A stretch of 64,000 bases of DNA. Origin: Candidatus Eisenbergiella merdavium. GTDB lineage: Bacteria > Bacillota > Clostridia > Lachnospirales > Lachnospiraceae. Under the pieces are notes generated by a model that had not been told where the DNA came from, did no database searches, and saw nothing but the letters and a program-made list of their open reading frames with translations. This document shows, piece after piece, positions 51,652 to 59,917 of this stretch (positions are counted from its first letter, which is position 1; the number at the start of each line of letters is the position of its first letter). The position numbers and the translations under genes were made by a program. The stretch is taken from contig DWWS01000021.1 in assembly GCA_019119595.1 (NCBI GenBank), positions 62,001-126,000 of the forward strand. Direction: 5' to 3'.

Positions 51652-53847
51652 TTATGCTGCAAATTTCTCTTCATACTCCTTTCGGATCCGTTCCCCAAGC
51701 CGTGTATTACGCCTGTCACTTTCCGTATTACGGATTCCTGTCGCAACCGCATCCCGGTGTCCTACGATCCATACCTGTTCTTTCGCCCTGGTCACAGCCG
51801 TATACAGGATATCCCGCCGAAGCATCTTATAGAAAGACGGCATCCACAGCAGGATAACGGCGGCATACTCTGATCCCTGGCTCTTATGCACTGTTGTTGC
51901 ATAAGCATGTTCGATCAGATCCATATCTTCCGTTCCGTATTCCACCACCCTGTTATCCGAGAACGATATCCGGACATGATAACCATCGTCCTCATCAAAA
52001 AGGATGTCTGTTATGTAGCCAATATCTCCATTGCTGATCTCATTTTTGTTTCTGTTCTGCAGCACCCGGTCCCCAACACGATACAGGCTTCTCCCGGCCC
52101 GGATCTCTTTCTTACCTTTACCTGCCGGATTTGCCAGCTCCCGCAAGATTGGATTAAGGGCATTCACACTGGCTTCCCCGCGTTTTCTATATGGAGTAAG
52201 CACCTGGACATTCTCCTGCCCATAGTGGCTTACGACCTTTTGAAAGATCTCTTTTGTCGCCTCTGCAGCCTCCTTATCAGATTCTGCCGTCCGAAGCCGG
52301 AACCCTTCTCCATAATCCAGATTTATCTGGTTTTCCCGTATTTTTCTGGCATTTTCAGCTATCCTCCCTCCTTCCTTCTGACGATATACCAGATCCAGGA
52401 CAGTAACAGGAATGACGCCGCTGCCGATCAGCTCCCGGAATACACTTCCGGGGCCTACGCTAGGCAGCTGGTTCACATCTCCGATCAGAACCAGCCTGGT
52501 TCCCGGCCGGATCCGACTGAAGAATTCGAAAGCCAGCCTCATATCGACCATACTGAATTCATCAGACAGTATAAAACCGGCGTCCAGAAAATCAGATGTG
52601 GCATCTTCACTCTCTTCCATTCCAAGCCCCAACGCACTGTGCATGGTACTGCTTTCTGAGTATCCCGTACTTTCTGCCATCCTTCTGCTCGCTCTGCCGG
52701 TGGGTGCTGTTAGAAGGACCGTCCTTTTTTCTGTTTTGTCATTCAGATACAGAAGCACCCTTTGTATCGTTGTTTTCCCCGTTCCAGGCCCTCCTGTTAT
52801 AATGCTGACCGGACAGGCAAAGGCTTTTATCACAGCCTCCTTCTGTCTGGCAGACAAATGGATTGAAAGCTCCTGTTCAGCCTCCTCCAGAACCGCTGCA
52901 ACATCCGTTGCTTTCATCTGCGTTTCCTCTAAAAGAGCTGTCAGTTTTTTGGCCGCCTGGTATTCGTATTCAAACATTTTTTCCGGATAATATATATCCC
53001 CTTCCTGGCGCAGAGCTTCCTGCCCCACCAGCCAGTTTAATACGGCAGCGACCTGCTTTTTTGAAACGACTTCCCCCTTCTGTCCATGATTCAGGCAGCC
53101 ATAAACCATGTCCTTAAATATTTCCTTATCCTGATACAGATTTCCTTCCTGCATTACCAGCTCCATGCAGTATCTGGCACATGCTTCAATCCGCATGGGA
53201 TCGTCCAGACTGCGCTGGCTGGCCCTGGCGATCGCATCCGCTGTTAAGAAACCGAACCCTTTAATCTGACAAAGTTGATAGGGATGTCTTTTTACCATCT
53301 CCAATGCGTCATTGCCAAACAGGTCGTATATCTTTTTAATCTTTCCCTGAGTGATCTGAAAAGGCGCCAGATATGCCGCCAGATCCCGCAGAGCGCGCCC
53401 ATCCTGATAGGATGCAAGAATATTCTCCAGCTTTTTTCTGGTGATACCGCGGATCTCCAGCAGGCTTTCCGGATAATGCTCCAGAACCTCAAAGGTCCTG
53501 ATACCAAAGCGCTCGACTATCATTTCTGCGGTCCTTGGCCCGATTCCCTTTACCATTCCGGAGGCAAGGTAGGAACGTATCCCTTCCTTTGTCTGTGGAC
53601 GGATTTCCTCATACCTTTCCACATGATACTGCAGGCCATACTTTCCTTTTACCCACTTTCCATACAGTTCTACCTCCAGCCGCTCATTTTCAGGCAGATA
53701 GTTTCCTACAGCGCCAAAACGGAAGTTTCCATTTTTCTCTCTGCCCGTTTCCGCGCCCTCCGGGATTTCTTCCTCTGTCTGATAAAGGAACACACAATAG
53801 CCATTTTCCTTATTCTGAAATATTGGTCTTATTAATTTACATCTCAT
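51652..53847 (-). CDS. RecD2-like ATP-dependent DNA helicase
   Basis: This 731-aa protein has an N-terminal OB-like region, helix-hairpin-helix repeats (GMVKGIGPRTAEMIVERFGI, IRGITRKKLENIL) and superfamily 1B helicase motifs. Walker A is SIITGGPGTGKTTIQRVLL, motif II is ILSDEFSMVDMRL, followed by GDVNQLPSVGPGSVFRELI and C-terminal ATTVHKSQGSEY and YTAVTRAKEQV. It is the RecBC-independent RecD2 form. It could unwind element DNA during replication or repair. Confidence 0.93.
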   Translation of the reverse strand: MRCKLIRPIFQNKENGYCVFLYQTEEEIPEGAETGREKNGNFRFGAVGNYLPENERLEVELYGKWVKGKYGLQYHVERYEEIRPQTKEGIRSYLASGMVKGIGPRTAEMIVERFGIRTFEVLEHYPESLLEIRGITRKKLENILASYQDGRALRDLAAYLAPFQITQGKIKKIYDLFGNDALEMVKRHPYQLCQIKGFGFLTADAIARASQRSLDDPMRIEACARYCMELVMQEGNLYQDKEIFKDMVYGCLNHGQKGEVVSKKQVAAVLNWLVGQEALRQEGDIYYPEKMFEYEYQAAKKLTALLEETQMKATDVAAVLEEAEQELSIHLSARQKEAVIKAFACPVSIITGGPGTGKTTIQRVLLYLNDKTEKRTVLLTAPTGRASRRMAESTGYSESSTMHSALGLGMEESEDATSDFLDAGFILSDEFSMVDMRLAFEFFSRIRPGTRLVLIGDVNQLPSVGPGSVFRELIGSGVIPVTVLDLVYRQKEGGRIAENARKIRENQINLDYGEGFRLRTAESDKEAAEATKEIFQKVVSHYGQENVQVLTPYRKRGEASVNALNPILRELANPAGKGKKEIRAGRSLYRVGDRVLQNRNKNEISNGDIGYITDILFDEDDGYHVRISFSDNRVVEYGTEDMDLIEHAYATTVHKSQGSEYAAVILLWMPSFYKMLRRDILYTAVTRAKEQVWIVGHRDAVATGIRNTESDRRNTRLGERIRKEYEEKFAA

Positions 53848-53874
53848 GCTCTGTTTCCTCTCTTTCGTACATCG

Positions 53875-54915
53875 TCAGGCCGCATCCTTTTTCATGACAG
53901 AAAAACGTCTGCTTTCAGAAACCTTTACATAATCCTCATAGATATCCGGATGCTGCGTCTCCAGCTTTTTCAGGCCATTTTTATCAATCCCTGTCCGATA
54001 GACCGGATTATAGGTAATAACATATTCCCTTGATCCATCCCGGATGATGCCTTTACAGCTTACTCCCATTTCTTCTACGATCCCGAAACAGGCTTCCTTC
54101 ATCTGTTCGTCCAGCCTTTTGACCTGTTTTTCCAGCTTTGCCTTTTCTTCCTTCAGTCTCAGATAATTCTCCAGCTCCATGATATGAGATCTGCCCAGCT
54201 TCACAGCTGCAGCATCCGCGTCGGCCGGTCCATAATGTTTCCGGATACTTTCCAAAACCAGATCCGGTTTTTCAGTATATGGAGGCTCTGTCTTATTCTG
54301 CACATTCTCTTTCCAGAAGTATTCCTCCTCCTGGATCAGATTCTCTTCTATTTCCAGGTCCCTTTCCATCTCGCGGATGATAAAATCATTTTCGTTATTT
54401 CCATACAGACAGGCAAAAACAACCCGGTTCAGATTCATGACAGCCATATAATGCCGTCCCTGATATTCATAATTTACAGGAACCGAATCATGCTCCCATT
54501 TCTCTCTTCCATGGTATCCTGTTGTTTTGCACTCCAGTATCCCCATGCTTCCGTCCGGGTATCCAATAAAAAAATCCACGTCAGCCAGCATAAATGGGAA
54601 CAGGGGATGAAAAAACATTTTCCGGATAGGAAAAACCTTCAGCCCGGTCTTTTTTGCGTAAATCTCAGCTACCAGATCCTCCAGGCGGTGCCCCACCTCT
54701 TTTGCTACCCAGTTATCCTCCTCTTCATCCATTACGGCCTGGATCCCGATCTTATCATAGTACAGATCCCTTTTGGTACAGAATGGGGATAATCCCATAA
54801 CGGCCGCAGCATCGCTCCCTCCGATCCCTTTCCGGCGATAGCGCAGCCACTCTTCTCTGGACAGATTTTCAGTATCCACAAGACTATCCGGTTTGTAATT
54901 CAGGTTAAGACTCAT
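53875..54915 (-). CDS. YqaJ-family exonuclease
   Basis: This 346-aa protein has the YqaJ/lambda-exonuclease fold: RRKGIGGSDAAAVMGLSPF, then MLADVDFFIGYPDGSMGILE with ECKTT (catalytic Asp, Glu, Lys) and YEYQGRHYMAVMN. A coiled-coil segment follows (LRLKEEKAKLEKQVKRLDEQ). It pairs naturally with an annealing protein, as in Red-type systems. Start at 54915. Confidence 0.92.
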   Translation of the reverse strand: MSLNLNYKPDSLVDTENLSREEWLRYRRKGIGGSDAAAVMGLSPFCTKRDLYYDKIGIQAVMDEEEDNWVAKEVGHRLEDLVAEIYAKKTGLKVFPIRKMFFHPLFPFMLADVDFFIGYPDGSMGILECKTTGYHGREKWEHDSVPVNYEYQGRHYMAVMNLNRVVFACLYGNNENDFIIREMERDLEIEENLIQEEEYFWKENVQNKTEPPYTEKPDLVLESIRKHYGPADADAAAVKLGRSHIMELENYLRLKEEKAKLEKQVKRLDEQMKEACFGIVEEMGVSCKGIIRDGSREYVITYNPVYRTGIDKNGLKKLETQHPDIYEDYVKVSESRRFSVMKKDAA

Positions 54916-55014
54916 AACATACTCTTCCTTTCTTATATATGCGCGGTTTACCTTTAGACCCTTTTCGGGCAGTAAGAAAGGCGGTATTTTCCCCGCCCAT
55001 TACTGCCAGCCTCT

Positions 55015-55947
55015 TTATAAAAGGTCGCCTTCCATATAAATCATCAATTCCTTTCTGTCCCTGCAGAACAGATAGATATTATTTGAAAGACGATCCTCTT
55101 TGGCAACTTCTTCTTTGTTTATTTCTTCCAGATCGATCGTTGTAACAGGGACTGTATTATAATCCCGCCTCCTTTGGACAATGATCTCGTGTACACTGAG
55201 CGGAATAATGATCAGGTCATCCTGAAGGCTGTCCGCCAGGCACTGAAGAACAGAATTATTTGCCAGGAAGCAGGCTCCCCAATAATGCTCCTTGTTGCTT
55301 ACGATCCTGGCTTTTATATCCAGCAGCCTGGGCTTTTTCTTTTTAAGCATTTTATATCTTCTTTTTCCAATATACTTAATGAGCATATTTTCGACGAAGC
55401 TTCTGGCAGAAATGACACTGCAGTCTTCCAGCCGTCTGAAATTGGCTTCCGCCTGTTTTATCATTTCTTCCTCTGATACATCCCAGTTTTTAAGCAGCTT
55501 GTGACTGATCCGGAGCACTCCATCCCAGCCATTCTTCCCCTTTAAAGGGATATAGTAAAAAACCGCAAGATCAAGCAGCTTCTTATGCGGGATATAAACC
55601 AGATCAGCTTCATTTGCCACATAATTGCATACCGCCGTCCTGATCTCTCCTTTTATTTCCTCATAATGGTTCTGGATCCTCTCCATGGCAGAAACAGGGG
55701 CCGGATGCTGGCTTATCTGATAAACAATAGCCGACGCGATCTCGGGGATCGTCAGACTCCCTTCCTGATACTTTTTCATATAGTAATCAATATATACCAG
55801 AGGGCCGATATCCTCCGCCTCTTTCACGATCAGAATCCCGTGATATATTTTCCCATTTCCCTTCTCCATTTCCTTATATTCCATCCAATAGTCTTCTCCG
55901 AGCATCTTTTCAAGCTCATCCATAATCCATTCCGCAAACTCTTCCAT
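55015..55947 (-). CDS. Uncharacterised protein (DUF5688-like)
   Basis: This 310-aa protein is mixed alpha/beta (KIYHGILIVKEAEDIGPLVY, then HYEEIKGEIRTAVCNYVANE). Similar proteins are common in Lachnospiraceae mobile elements under DUF5688, from memory. No catalytic residues stand out. It lies 12 bases after the upstream gene in the replication/recombination operon. Confidence 0.7.
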   Translation of the reverse strand: MEEFAEWIMDELEKMLGEDYWMEYKEMEKGNGKIYHGILIVKEAEDIGPLVYIDYYMKKYQEGSLTIPEIASAIVYQISQHPAPVSAMERIQNHYEEIKGEIRTAVCNYVANEADLVYIPHKKLLDLAVFYYIPLKGKNGWDGVLRISHKLLKNWDVSEEEMIKQAEANFRRLEDCSVISARSFVENMLIKYIGKRRYKMLKKKKPRLLDIKARIVSNKEHYWGACFLANNSVLQCLADSLQDDLIIIPLSVHEIIVQRRRDYNTVPVTTIDLEEINKEEVAKEDRLSNNIYLFCRDRKELMIYMEGDLL

Positions 55948-55959
55948 TTTCTTTCTCCT

Positions 55960-57111
55960 TTACCATTTGTAATCGCCTGCAATATCATATTCGTTCCAGT
56001 TCAGGGACAGCGCACGGGAAATATTTTCTTCCACCCTGGCCAGTCTGCTTCCTTCTTCCCCATCACAGGAAAGGAAAAATGGGATTTCTCCCATCGCATA
56101 ATATATATCATGGGCTGTACAGGGCGCTTCGCCATTTTGCGCCTGAAATATTTCCACCGCCTCGGCCGCATATTTCTTTGGCACCTGAAGCCTGTCGAGA
56201 ACTCTCTTCATGCAGCTGATCGGATATTGGATCTCCACTTTCAAAAGCCGGATCAGGTTTCCTGCAGCAAGCTGATACTTCCCGTACAGCATTCGGAGCT
56301 GTTCATCAAATTCCCGGATGCTGCTGCCGTTCCGATGCCCGAGCCTCAGAGGGCTGCCAAGACTGATCGTCCGATTTTCCTTTCCGGCAAGGAGCATTGG
56401 GAAGATATTGGCTCCTCCCACCCCGGTATCCGATGTGGTAACACGGACAACCGCTTTCATCTGCTCCGGGATTTTTCCGGCCAGAGAAATTTCCTTTCGG
56501 TAAGCATCCAGAAGCTCGTCATTCCCTGACAGCTCCCACAGTGCGGAAGCCATTTCGTGTTCATAAAATCCAGCAAGATATCGGCATCCCCTGTAGTTAT
56601 CCTTCAGGTACTCAACTGTGTGCCTGAATATCTGCTCCATATCCAGAATGGAATAGTCATGGGAATCCCCGCCTAATACGGCAGAGATCTTTCCTTCCGA
56701 TATCCGGATCAGCGCTTCTCCCTTTGCGGTCTTCAGACAGTCATTCAGGATTCTGGCGTACACCTGTTTTTCCACACGTTTCAGACCGTTTCCTGAAATT
56801 CCCGCCCGATCAAGAATGCTTTTGATCGCACAGCTCCGTATCGGATAATACCGTCCTTTCACCTTCAGAAGCAGTCCTGTGTTCAGAACGGTATCCGTTA
56901 TGATCTCAGGATCCAATCCCTCCTTCTCATATTCTTCCTTCAATTCCCTGACAAGGTCACTCCCTTCCTGAAGCGCTGCCAGCCGAAGACTTTTGGATCT
57001 TCTTACATCCCAAGAAGAATTTCTTCCAATCCTGCTGATACAGTCCAGAAATTCATCCTGGTTCTGAAATACAGCACAAAAACCATCCTCATACACTTTT
57101 CCTCCATTCAT
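55960..57111 (-). CDS. Uncharacterised first gene of the replication operon
   Basis: This 383-aa protein starts at 57111, where GGAAAGGAG precedes the ATG; a longer frame to 57252 has no ribosome site. It contains YPIRSCAIKSILDRAGISGN, EGKISAVLGGDSHDYSILDM and VRVTTSDTGVGGANIFPMLL. These resemble phage DUF932-type patterns only loosely. It heads the operon with YqaJ, RecD2 and primase, so a DNA-metabolism role is likely. Confidence 0.68.
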   Translation of the reverse strand: MNGGKVYEDGFCAVFQNQDEFLDCISRIGRNSSWDVRRSKSLRLAALQEGSDLVRELKEEYEKEGLDPEIITDTVLNTGLLLKVKGRYYPIRSCAIKSILDRAGISGNGLKRVEKQVYARILNDCLKTAKGEALIRISEGKISAVLGGDSHDYSILDMEQIFRHTVEYLKDNYRGCRYLAGFYEHEMASALWELSGNDELLDAYRKEISLAGKIPEQMKAVVRVTTSDTGVGGANIFPMLLAGKENRTISLGSPLRLGHRNGSSIREFDEQLRMLYGKYQLAAGNLIRLLKVEIQYPISCMKRVLDRLQVPKKYAAEAVEIFQAQNGEAPCTAHDIYYAMGEIPFFLSCDGEEGSRLARVEENISRALSLNWNEYDIAGDYKW

Positions 57112-57334
57112 CTTTTTTCTCCTTTCCTTTTCCCATACGGAAATATTTATCCAGCCGCTGATGCGGATAAGCCCATTCGGGCATTTCTGGCTCCTGATAC
57201 AAAAAAAGAATGGTTCCCATCGGTTCCATTCCTTAATGTGTATGTTTTCCACATATTCTTTTTTTCAGGTCTGCTCTGTCCACAGGGCAGGCACTTGAAG
57301 CATTTTTCTTTCGCTCTTTTCTGAAAACAAAAAA

Positions 57335-57390
57335 GACCGAAAAAACATGATATTATCCGAATTTTCAGATAATATCAGCGCTTTTCGGTC
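57335..57390. other. Nested dyad in the 57112-57736 non-coding region
   Basis: GACCGAAAA pairs with TTTTCGGTC, and an inner GATATTATC pairs with GATAATATC, giving a long stem. It lies within ~625 bases that hold no gene, between the divergent recombination operon and the excisionase. It could be a terminator, an origin-type structure or a regulator site. The remainder of the region has a short perfect CTCCTTGAAAACTGAATA word, seen before rRNA or mobile genes in many Firmicutes, but no other clear feature. Confidence 0.5.
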
Positions 57391-57736
57391 ACCTTACAAT
57401 CCTAAACAACGTATGCCTTCAGCTGTTCTCAACAGCCATTCCCGCATATAGATCAATCACAGCTTCATACTACCACAATATATTGTATGGTGTCAATTTT
57501 TATATACAAGATATTTGTTTTGAGATTTTTTCAAGTATTTTCCATCCATTTGTGTATTTATTTTTAGATCGTCACATAAAGGCAATCTACATCTGCTCCT
57601 TGAAAACTGAATAGCATACGCCATCATGGATACCGGCTTCACAGCCCGGTTCAGAATTCAATACGCGGCCGGAAAGGGCGCAGGAAACGGTGATGGAAGG
57701 TATGCATGCTTCTGACAAAAGGATGAGGATTTGAAT

Positions 57737-57937
57737 ATGAAAGCTAAAGATACTTCAAAGATTTTTGCCGATTATCCGGATGTGCTGACTGTTGAAGATC
57801 TGAGCAAAATGCTCGCCGTCAGCACCAAAACGGTCTATAAGCTCCTGAAGGAGAAAAAGATTAAGTCCATTACCATAGGCCGGACATATAAGATACCTAA
57901 AATTTATGTGATGGAATATCTGCAGATCATAGAATAA
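57737..57937 (+). CDS. xis: Excisionase-like MerR/HTH_17 DNA-binding protein
   Basis: This 66-aa protein has VLTVEDLSKMLAVSTKTVYK and LLKEKKIKSITIGRTYKIPK, the HTH_17 winged helix of small excisionases. It lies 80 bases before the integrase on the same strand. It probably directs the integrase towards excision and may repress the int promoter. The start at 57737 suits GATGAGGAT upstream. Confidence 0.87.
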   Translation: MKAKDTSKIFADYPDVLTVEDLSKMLAVSTKTVYKLLKEKKIKSITIGRTYKIPKIYVMEYLQIIE

Positions 57938-57961
57938 TTACCACGCAGATGTAGAATTCCA

Positions 57962-57970
57962 TGCTATAAT
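57962..57970 (+). promoter_or_regulatory. Extended -10 promoter of the integrase gene
   Basis: TGCTATAAT has the TGn extension and a perfect -10 hexamer; no good -35 is seen 17 bases upstream. It lies about 48 bases before the int start. Confidence 0.55.
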
Positions 57971-58017
57971 GTTCTTGTCATGGCAGATGAGAACTGACTA
58001 CCAAGGAGGACATGCTT

Positions 58018-59361
58018 ATGGTTGCAGGACATCTGCGAATACAAAACGGTATCTATCAAATCATACTCAGCTATAAGGATCCGGACGGAAAACGACGCAC
58101 GAAATCTATTTCCACGGGGCTTTCTGTGAAGGGTAATGCAAGAAAAGCTGAGCAAATGCTTCAAAAGGCGCGTCAGGAGTTTTCTCCTCCGGCCCCTTCT
58201 GAAGATACAAGAGGAGTTGATGCAAAAGATCATTTATCAGAACAGGCAGACACAGAGGCCGTATTCAGCCAGGAAGAAAAAAGGCTGACAACATTTTCAC
58301 CTGAGCATTCCATCATGCTGTCGTCGGCCAGCCAGATACTCTTTTGTGATTTTATGCTGCACTGGCTTCAGTCTATGCGGAGCCAGGTTGAAGCGAATAC
58401 TCTCTCAGGATATTCTTTTAATGTTAAGCACCGTATCTATCCTTATTTTCGTGACAAAGGCTATACGCTCGCCCAGATAGAAGAATATCCGCTTCTGATA
58501 CAGGAGTTTTATGATTATGCTCTGAATACCCTTCATGTATCAGGCAATACCGTCCTTCATTATCATGCCAACATACGAAAAGCTCTAAAGACGGCTTTTA
58601 AAACAGGGGTGATCAAAAGCAATCCTGCCGACCGCATAGATCGGCCCAGGAAAAATCCATATAAGGGAGAGGTCTATAATGCTTCAGAGTTATCTGTCCT
58701 TTTTGATGTTTTCCGCACAGACCCACTTGCGCTTGCCGTTGTATTTGCCAGCTTTTACGGACTTCGGCGCAGCGAAATATTGGGGCTGAAATGGGACTCC
58801 ATAGATTTTGAACGCAATATGATCACGATCAGTCATATCGTTACACAGGCAACCGTAGATGGGAAATATCAGATTCTTCAAAAGGACAGGACCAAAAACT
58901 TATCCAGCCTGCGCTCTCTGCCACTCGTGCCACAGTTAAAAGAAGCTTTGCTTGAGCGTCTGGAACAACAGTCTCGGAACCGCATGCTTTATGGGAATTC
59001 CTATTGCCATGATTTTGATGCGTACATTTTTGTAACCCCTTCCGGCAAACTGATGAAGCCGGACTATGTAACGACGCATTTTCGTCTGATCTGCGATAAG
59101 AACAACCTGAAGCATATACGTTTTCATGACCTCCGGCACAGCTGCGCGAGCCTGCTGTATGAAAATGGAGTAGATTTGAAAGCGATCCAGGAATGGCTGG
59201 GACACAGCACTATTTCTACGACGGCCAATATTTACACGCACTTAAATTACAAGAATAAGATTACATCGGCTAACGCGATACTCAGCATCATTCCCGGCGG
59301 AATCTCCGCACATGAGGAAGGAATACTCACCGGTGAACAAGATTACAAAAAAAGAATCTGA
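58018..59361 (+). CDS. int: Tyrosine recombinase integrase of the ICE
   Basis: This 447-aa protein starts at 58018 (AAGGAGG eight bases upstream; the ATG at 58012 is too close). An AP2-like arm-binding N-terminus (IYQIILSYKDPDGKRRTKSI) is followed by a SAM-like core-binding domain. The catalytic domain has Arg in GLRRSEILGLKWDS, HDLRHSCASLL, and LGHSTISTTANIYTHL with the nucleophile Tyr. It ends 37 bases from a tRNA-Leu gene, which is the attachment target. All catalytic residues are present. Confidence 0.95.
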   Translation: MVAGHLRIQNGIYQIILSYKDPDGKRRTKSISTGLSVKGNARKAEQMLQKARQEFSPPAPSEDTRGVDAKDHLSEQADTEAVFSQEEKRLTTFSPEHSIMLSSASQILFCDFMLHWLQSMRSQVEANTLSGYSFNVKHRIYPYFRDKGYTLAQIEEYPLLIQEFYDYALNTLHVSGNTVLHYHANIRKALKTAFKTGVIKSNPADRIDRPRKNPYKGEVYNASELSVLFDVFRTDPLALAVVFASFYGLRRSEILGLKWDSIDFERNMITISHIVTQATVDGKYQILQKDRTKNLSSLRSLPLVPQLKEALLERLEQQSRNRMLYGNSYCHDFDAYIFVTPSGKLMKPDYVTTHFRLICDKNNLKHIRFHDLRHSCASLLYENGVDLKAIQEWLGHSTISTTANIYTHLNYKNKITSANAILSIIPGGISAHEEGILTGEQDYKKRI

Positions 59362-59398
59362 CCAAGCCGCAAACTAAAGTCAGATTCCCCAAAACAAG

Positions 59399-59482
59399 TG
59401 CTGGTAGCCGGACTTGAACCGGCACGAACTAACGTTCGACAGATTTTAAGTCTGTTGTGTCTGCCTATTCCACCATACCAGC
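59399..59482 (-). tRNA. tRNA-Leu (anticodon UAA)
   Basis: The minus strand folds with acceptor GCTGGTA/TACCAGC, anticodon loop CTTAAAA flanked by CAGA/TCTG, a long variable arm and the T loop GGTTCAAGTCC. No CCA is encoded. Its 3' end faces the integrase gene and is presumably part of the attachment site. Confidence 0.92.
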
Positions 59483-59650
59483 ATAATATTTATATTGCAC
59501 TTATCGGCACTCTTTTCCATTCCTTTCCGTTACATTCCAAAGCTTTTGGAGGGATGTAAGGAGGGATGCAGACGCTTCCGGCCTGTGCCTATTCGCCGGA
59601 ACTCCAGTAAAATCAAGGGTTTCAGAGAAATAGATGACATTTCCCACATT

Positions 59651-59692
59651 GGATTTTAAGTCCCTTGCGTCTGCCTATTCCGCCATGCCGGC
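59651..59692 (-). pseudogene. 5' half of a second tRNA-Leu (UAA)
   Basis: The minus strand has GCCGGCATGGCGGAATAGGC through GACTTAAAATCC: acceptor 5' strand, D arm and anticodon arm of a tRNA-Leu. It then breaks exactly at the anticodon stem and continues into unrelated sequence. It shares the D-arm and anticodon words with the intact tRNA-Leu, but its acceptor stem differs, so it is a different gene. It is probably the host gene split by integration. Confidence 0.82.
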
Positions 59693-59771
59693 GCGTTTCC
59701 AGCTCCGCCGTATCTGCCCTTCTGCGGCCACGCCGAAGGCGCTTTCACAGTCAGACCGGCGTTGTGGAAAA

Positions 59772-59853
59772 TGGATGGAGGTGGATTCGAACCACCGAAG
59801 CAATTTGCAGCAGATTTACAGTCTGTCCCCTTTGGCCACTCGGGAATCCATCC
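59772..59853 (-). tRNA. tRNA-Tyr (anticodon GUA)
   Basis: Acceptor GGATGGA/TCCATCC, anticodon loop CTGTAAA between CAGA and TCTG, long variable arm, T loop GGTTCGAATCC. It belongs to the host chromosome, beyond the element's end. Confidence 0.93.
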
Positions 59854-59917
59854 ATGCCTGACCGGATACAGGTGAATATCACGGACGATACTCACCTGTG
59901 CCCGTCAGCATATCTAT

